From the NCBI RefSeq assembly GCF_036013975.1, contig NZ_CP107904.1, positions 6,287,001-6,351,000 of the forward strand: a DNA stretch of 64,000 bases, written 5' to 3'. This document shows positions 61,022 through 64,000 of the stretch, piece after piece. The notes under the pieces are model-generated. The model saw only the letters and a list, made by a program, of their open reading frames with translations. It was not told where the DNA came from and searched no databases. The first letter of the stretch is position 1. Every line of letters begins with the position of its first letter. The position numbers and the translations under genes are program-made. Origin of the DNA: Kitasatospora sp. NBC_00458. Lineage in GTDB: Bacteria > Actinomycetota > Actinomycetes > Streptomycetales > Streptomycetaceae.

Positions 61022-63016
61022 ATGACGCAGCTCGTGTTGCCGGCCCTGGCGTTGATCGCGGTCGCCGCGCTCGCGGCGGCCGCCGTCCTGGCGCGCTCCC
61101 GCGCCCGGGCCCTGGCCCGGGCGGCCACCGCCGAATCCTCGGTGGCCCGGGCGGAGGAACGCGCCCGCGCCGCCGAGTCGCGGGCCGGTCTCGGCGAGGA
61201 CCGGGCCCGTGAGGCCCGGGCCGAAGCCCGGAGGTCGGCCGAGGAGGTCCGGCAGGCCGCGGACCGGGCGCTGGCCGCCGAGGACCGGGCACACGAGGCC
61301 GAGCGCGCCGCCGCGGAGGCCACCCGCCGGGCCGTCGAGGCCGAACGGGCGACCGCCGGGGCGGAGCGTGCCGCGGCCGACGCCGAGCGCGCCGCGACCG
61401 CGGCCGAGGGCACCGCCGCCGCGGCCGGACGCACCGCGGCGGCCGCCGGGGAACGCGCGGCCGAGGCCGAGCGAAGGACCGCCGCCCTGCTGGCCGAGGT
61501 CGGCCACCTGGCCACCGAGCGGGTGGCCGCCGCGGCCCTCCGCCTCAGCCACCCCAACGCGCCGGTCGCCGGACCGCTCGACCCCGCGGCCGCCGGTCCG
61601 GACGCCGTCCGGACGCTCCAGGCCGTCCTCGACGCGACGGCCGCCGCCGTGACCGACGAGCGCGAACGGGTCGACGCCGCCGCCCGCTCCGCGATGCGCG
61701 GGGCCACCTCCAAGATCCAGACGCTGCTCTACCAGATCCAGAGCCTGGTCCAGCAGCTCCAGCACGACAACGACGACCCCCGGCTGCTGGAGGTCGACTT
61801 CCGCAACGAGGTCGCGCTGCGCCGGATCCAGACCGTCGCCGTGCTCTGCGAGGCCTGGCCGGGGCTGGCCCGCACCGACTCGCCGCTCGCCGAGGTGGTG
61901 GTCGGCGCCCTCTCCCGGGTGCCCGGCTACGGCCGGATCAGGGTCGCCAACCACCTGCGGGAGGGCCGGCTGGCGGTGGTCGCCCGGGCCGCCGAGCCGC
62001 TCGCCATCGCCGTCGCCGAACTGCTCGCCAACGCCACCGCGTACTCGCACCCGGAGACGGACGTCCCGGTCACCGTCCAGCAGGGCGGCCGCGGTGCGCT
62101 GGTGATCGTCGACGACAGCGGCATCGGCATGGAGGAGGACCAGCTGAGCCGGGCCCGCCGGCTGCTGTCCGGTCCGCCCGAGGTCCTGCTCACCGAACTG
62201 GGCAACCCGCCGAAGACCGGCTTCGCGGTGGTGGGCAAGCTGGCCCGGCAGTACGGCTTCGCCTGCCACATCGAGCCCTCCCCGTACGGCGGCATGCGGG
62301 CCATCGTGCGGGTCCCGGCCGGGCTGCTGACCGTGCTGGACGAGGAGCAGCCGCTCTCGGTGCTCACCCCGCTGCCGCTGCGGTCCGGCGCCGGGCCCGC
62401 CCCGGTGCCCACCGTGCAGGCGGTGCCGGCGCCGCACACCCGCCGGTCCGAGGGCCGGACCGCGGCGGCCGCGCCGGAGCCGCACGCGCCGCCGGCGATC
62501 CACGTCGTGCCGCCGGTGCACCTCGTCCCGGACGACGGCAGCGGGCTGCCCAGCCGCCGCCGGCGCCAGCCGCTGGTCCAGCGCCCGGAACCGGCCGCAC
62601 CGGACGAGCCGGGGGAGCGGTCGGCCGGTCCGTCGGTCCGCACGCCCGAACAGGCGGCCGAGCGCTGGCAGGCGCTCCAGCACGGCACCGGCTCCGGTCG
62701 GGCCGCCGTGGCCCTCGCCGCGGTGACGACCGCCGACGTGAGGGGGAGCGCCGACGCCCGGGGGAGCGTCGGCGGTCCCCCGAGTACCCACCCGGACGCC
62801 GACGCCCACCCGGACGCCCACCCGGACGCCGACCCGGCCGTCGACGCCGGTACGGCCACCGCGCCGGACGCGGCGGCCGGGGCCACCGGGGCCACCACGC
62901 CCCACCACCACCCGTCCCCTGCGGCGACCGGCCCCGCCGGCGCCGACCGGGCGGCCGCGCCCCGCCCCGACGCCGACCACACCGGCGCCGGACCGGCGGG
63001 CGCGTCCGGCCGCTAG
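61022..63016 (+). CDS. cvnA: Conservon CvnA-like sensor ATPase
   Basis: A 664-residue membrane protein and first gene of a conservon. After one N-terminal membrane span (LVLPALALIAVAALAAAAVL), residues 30-165 are an Ala/Glu/Arg-rich coiled coil. The histidine-kinase-like part follows: a helical segment (SAMRGATSKIQTLLYQIQSL) without a clear phosphorylated His, and an HATPase domain with ELLANATAYSHPE, VDDSGIGM and GFAVVGKLARQYG. The last 200 residues are disordered and rich in Pro, Ala and Asp, including HPDADAHPDAHPDAD. It probably signals to the GTPase CvnD rather than phosphorylating a regulator. The ATG at 61022 follows GAGGAC. Confidence 0.9.
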   Translation: MTQLVLPALALIAVAALAAAAVLARSRARALARAATAESSVARAEERARAAESRAGLGEDRAREARAEARRSAEEVRQAADRALAAEDRAHEAERAAAEATRRAVEAERATAGAERAAADAERAATAAEGTAAAAGRTAAAAGERAAEAERRTAALLAEVGHLATERVAAAALRLSHPNAPVAGPLDPAAAGPDAVRTLQAVLDATAAAVTDERERVDAAARSAMRGATSKIQTLLYQIQSLVQQLQHDNDDPRLLEVDFRNEVALRRIQTVAVLCEAWPGLARTDSPLAEVVVGALSRVPGYGRIRVANHLREGRLAVVARAAEPLAIAVAELLANATAYSHPETDVPVTVQQGGRGALVIVDDSGIGMEEDQLSRARRLLSGPPEVLLTELGNPPKTGFAVVGKLARQYGFACHIEPSPYGGMRAIVRVPAGLLTVLDEEQPLSVLTPLPLRSGAGPAPVPTVQAVPAPHTRRSEGRTAAAAPEPHAPPAIHVVPPVHLVPDDGSGLPSRRRRQPLVQRPEPAAPDEPGERSAGPSVRTPEQAAERWQALQHGTGSGRAAVALAAVTTADVRGSADARGSVGGPPSTHPDADAHPDAHPDADPAVDAGTATAPDAAAGATGATTPHHHPSPAATGPAGADRAAAPRPDADHTGAGPAGASGR

Positions 63017-63043
63017 AACCCCAGCCTCCTAAGGAGCCGAGTC

Positions 63044-63520
63044 GTGAGCAGCACGCCCAGCCCCACCGCCGCCGCAGGCACCCCCGCCGCGACCGGTGCG
63101 GCCGCGACCACCACCACCGACGAGATCGCGTGGGTCCTGGCCCCGCTGCTGGAGCTGCCGGGCGTCCTGCACGCGGTCGTCGCCACCGGCGACGGCCTGG
63201 TGGAGGCCGCCTCGGCGGGCCTCGGCCGTGCCTCCGCCGAGCGTGTCGCCGCGATGACCGCCACCGTGCACGCCGCCGCCCGCGCGTTCACCACCGCGTT
63301 CACCGATGTCGAGCAGCCGCGGCTGGCGCAGACCGTGGTCGAGTCCGAGCTGGGCTTCGCCGTCGTCGTCCCGGCCGGGGAGAACACCTCGCTCGCGGTC
63401 TTCACCACGCCCGAGGCCCAACTCGGCAACGTGGCCTACCAGATGCAGGTGCAGGTCGCAGCCCTGGGCCGCGCCCTGGCGAGCCCGGCCAGGCGGCAGG
63501 ACGCGTCCGCCCGGTCATGA
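63044..63520 (+). CDS. cvnB: Conservon CvnB, Roadblock/LC7 domain protein
   Basis: A 158-residue protein with a Roadblock/LC7 fold (about 25-145): DEIAWVLAPLLELPGVLHAVVATGDGLVEA, SELGFAVVVPAGENTSLAVF and AYQMQVQVAALGRAL. These proteins usually act as GTPase partners in conservons. The GTG at 63044 follows AAGGAG. Its stop overlaps the CvnC start. Confidence 0.93.
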   Translation: MSSTPSPTAAAGTPAATGAAATTTTDEIAWVLAPLLELPGVLHAVVATGDGLVEAASAGLGRASAERVAAMTATVHAAARAFTTAFTDVEQPRLAQTVVESELGFAVVVPAGENTSLAVFTTPEAQLGNVAYQMQVQVAALGRALASPARRQDASARS

Positions 63521-63879
63521 CCGCCGTCCCCCGCAGGCGGATGGTTCCCGCCTACCTGGCCACCGGCGGCCGGGCCCGGCCCGGCACCGCCGGATTCGAA
63601 CGGCTCACCGTCCTGTGCGCGGCCGGCACCGAGGCCCCGCCGGAACTGGCGGAGCTGGGCGCCGAGCACGGCCGGCTCTGGGAACTGCTCCGCCCCGGTG
63701 CGCTCACCGTCGTGGAGGCCGCGGCCCACCTGCGGCTGCCGGTCAGCGCCACCGTCTTCCTCGCGGCCGACCTGGTCGAGGCGGGCTGCCTGCGCGCCCG
63801 CGCGCCGATCCCCCGCGCCCAGCAGACCGACCGCTCCATCGTCGAGAGGCTCCTCGTTGGACTCCGCACTCTCCGGTAG
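63517..63879 (+). CDS. cvnC: Conservon CvnC, DUF742 protein
   Basis: A 120-residue DUF742 protein. Seen are MVPAYLATGGRARPG at the start, FERLTVLCAAGTE in the middle and LRLPVSATVFLAADLVEAGCLRAR, with a winged-helix-like order. The ATG at 63517 overlaps the TGA of CvnB (ATGA). It overlaps CvnD by 23 bases at its end. Standard third gene of a conservon. Confidence 0.93.
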   Translation: MTAVPRRRMVPAYLATGGRARPGTAGFERLTVLCAAGTEAPPELAELGAEHGRLWELLRPGALTVVEAAAHLRLPVSATVFLAADLVEAGCLRARAPIPRAQQTDRSIVERLLVGLRTLR

Positions 63880-64000
63880 CCCGGCCGCACCGGGCGTGCC
63901 GGACCGGGTGGGCTACCTGCCCGACCGGGACCAGACGCTGATGAAGCTGGTGGTGGCCGGCCCGTTCGGGGTCGGCAAGACGACGCTGATCCGCACCCTC
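63857..64000 (+). CDS. cvnD: Conservon CvnD GTPase, N-terminal part
   Basis: A 48-residue fragment running off the window edge. It begins at a TTG (63857), inside the end of CvnC. The P-loop GPFGVGKTTLIRTL is complete at residues 35-48, and QTLMKLVVAGPF before it fits the conservon GTPase family. Translation start codon other than TTG cannot be excluded. Confidence 0.85.
   Translation, partial: MDSALSGSPAAPGVPDRVGYLPDRDQTLMKLVVAGPFGVGKTTLIRTL

Overview
The window is very GC-rich DNA with dense, alternating operons, frequent GTG/TTG starts, AGGAGG-type ribosome sites, several apparently leaderless starts and a conservon at its right end. These traits point to a chromosome of the Streptomycetaceae (Streptomyces or Kitasatospora). 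I cannot choose the genus from sequence alone. No rRNA, tRNA, insertion sequence or CRISPR array was recognised.

Layout. 1-6.3 kb: the end of a secreted protein, a double-GNAT acetyltransferase, two medium-chain reductases flanking a RidA-like protein, and a stand-alone elongation factor Tu gene that carries Thr at the position where E. coli kirromycin-resistant mutants change Ala375. A small NTF2-like gene with a MerR-type promoter follows. 6.3-11.3 kb: a lipoprotein, a WD40/TolB-like secreted protein coupled to an MFS transporter, and a secreted metallophosphoesterase. 11.6-19 kb: a sugar utilisation cluster made of a BadF-type kinase, a GH4 glycosidase, two ABC permeases, a solute-binding lipoprotein and a ROK regulator. 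19-27.3 kb: an MscS channel, an HNH nuclease, a very large membrane-anchored GH84-like protein and then a 1.1 kb non-coding region. That region holds a strictly alternating array of five operator-like boxes and five hairpins.

27.3-46 kb: malQ, a small membrane protein, pepN, a PQQ-propeller membrane protein, a Rok7B7-like regulator, dxs, a GT39-type membrane glycosyltransferase, a fadB/fadA pair and an RNase D-like gene. 46-54 kb: a LuxR-type response regulator, DUF3000, hemE, a DUF4349 lipoprotein, a frameshifted DUF523 gene, an Uma2-type nuclease with a KAS-repeat tail, and the translationally coupled coproporphyrinogen oxidase and coproheme decarboxylase genes. Together hemE, hemY and chdC supply three steps of the coproporphyrin-dependent heme route.

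54-57.6 kb holds the most interesting gene set: a DUF692 (MNIO) iron enzyme, a coupled partner protein, and two TIGR04222-like membrane proteins. One of the two ends in a 76-residue Ser/Gly tail with nine cysteines. MNIO enzymes modify cysteines in peptides, so this looks like a system that modifies the tail of a membrane protein. 57.8-64 kb: a double-GNAT protein, an unrecognised membrane-anchored protein, a metallo-beta-lactamase-fold hydrolase and a conservon (cvnA-B-C and the start of cvnD), cut by the window edge.

Housekeeping functions (EF-Tu, DXS, HemE, PepN, FadAB) are interleaved with sugar uptake and envelope proteins, so most of the window looks like core or near-core chromosome. 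The box/hairpin array and the MNIO tail system are the two parts that known annotation explains least well.
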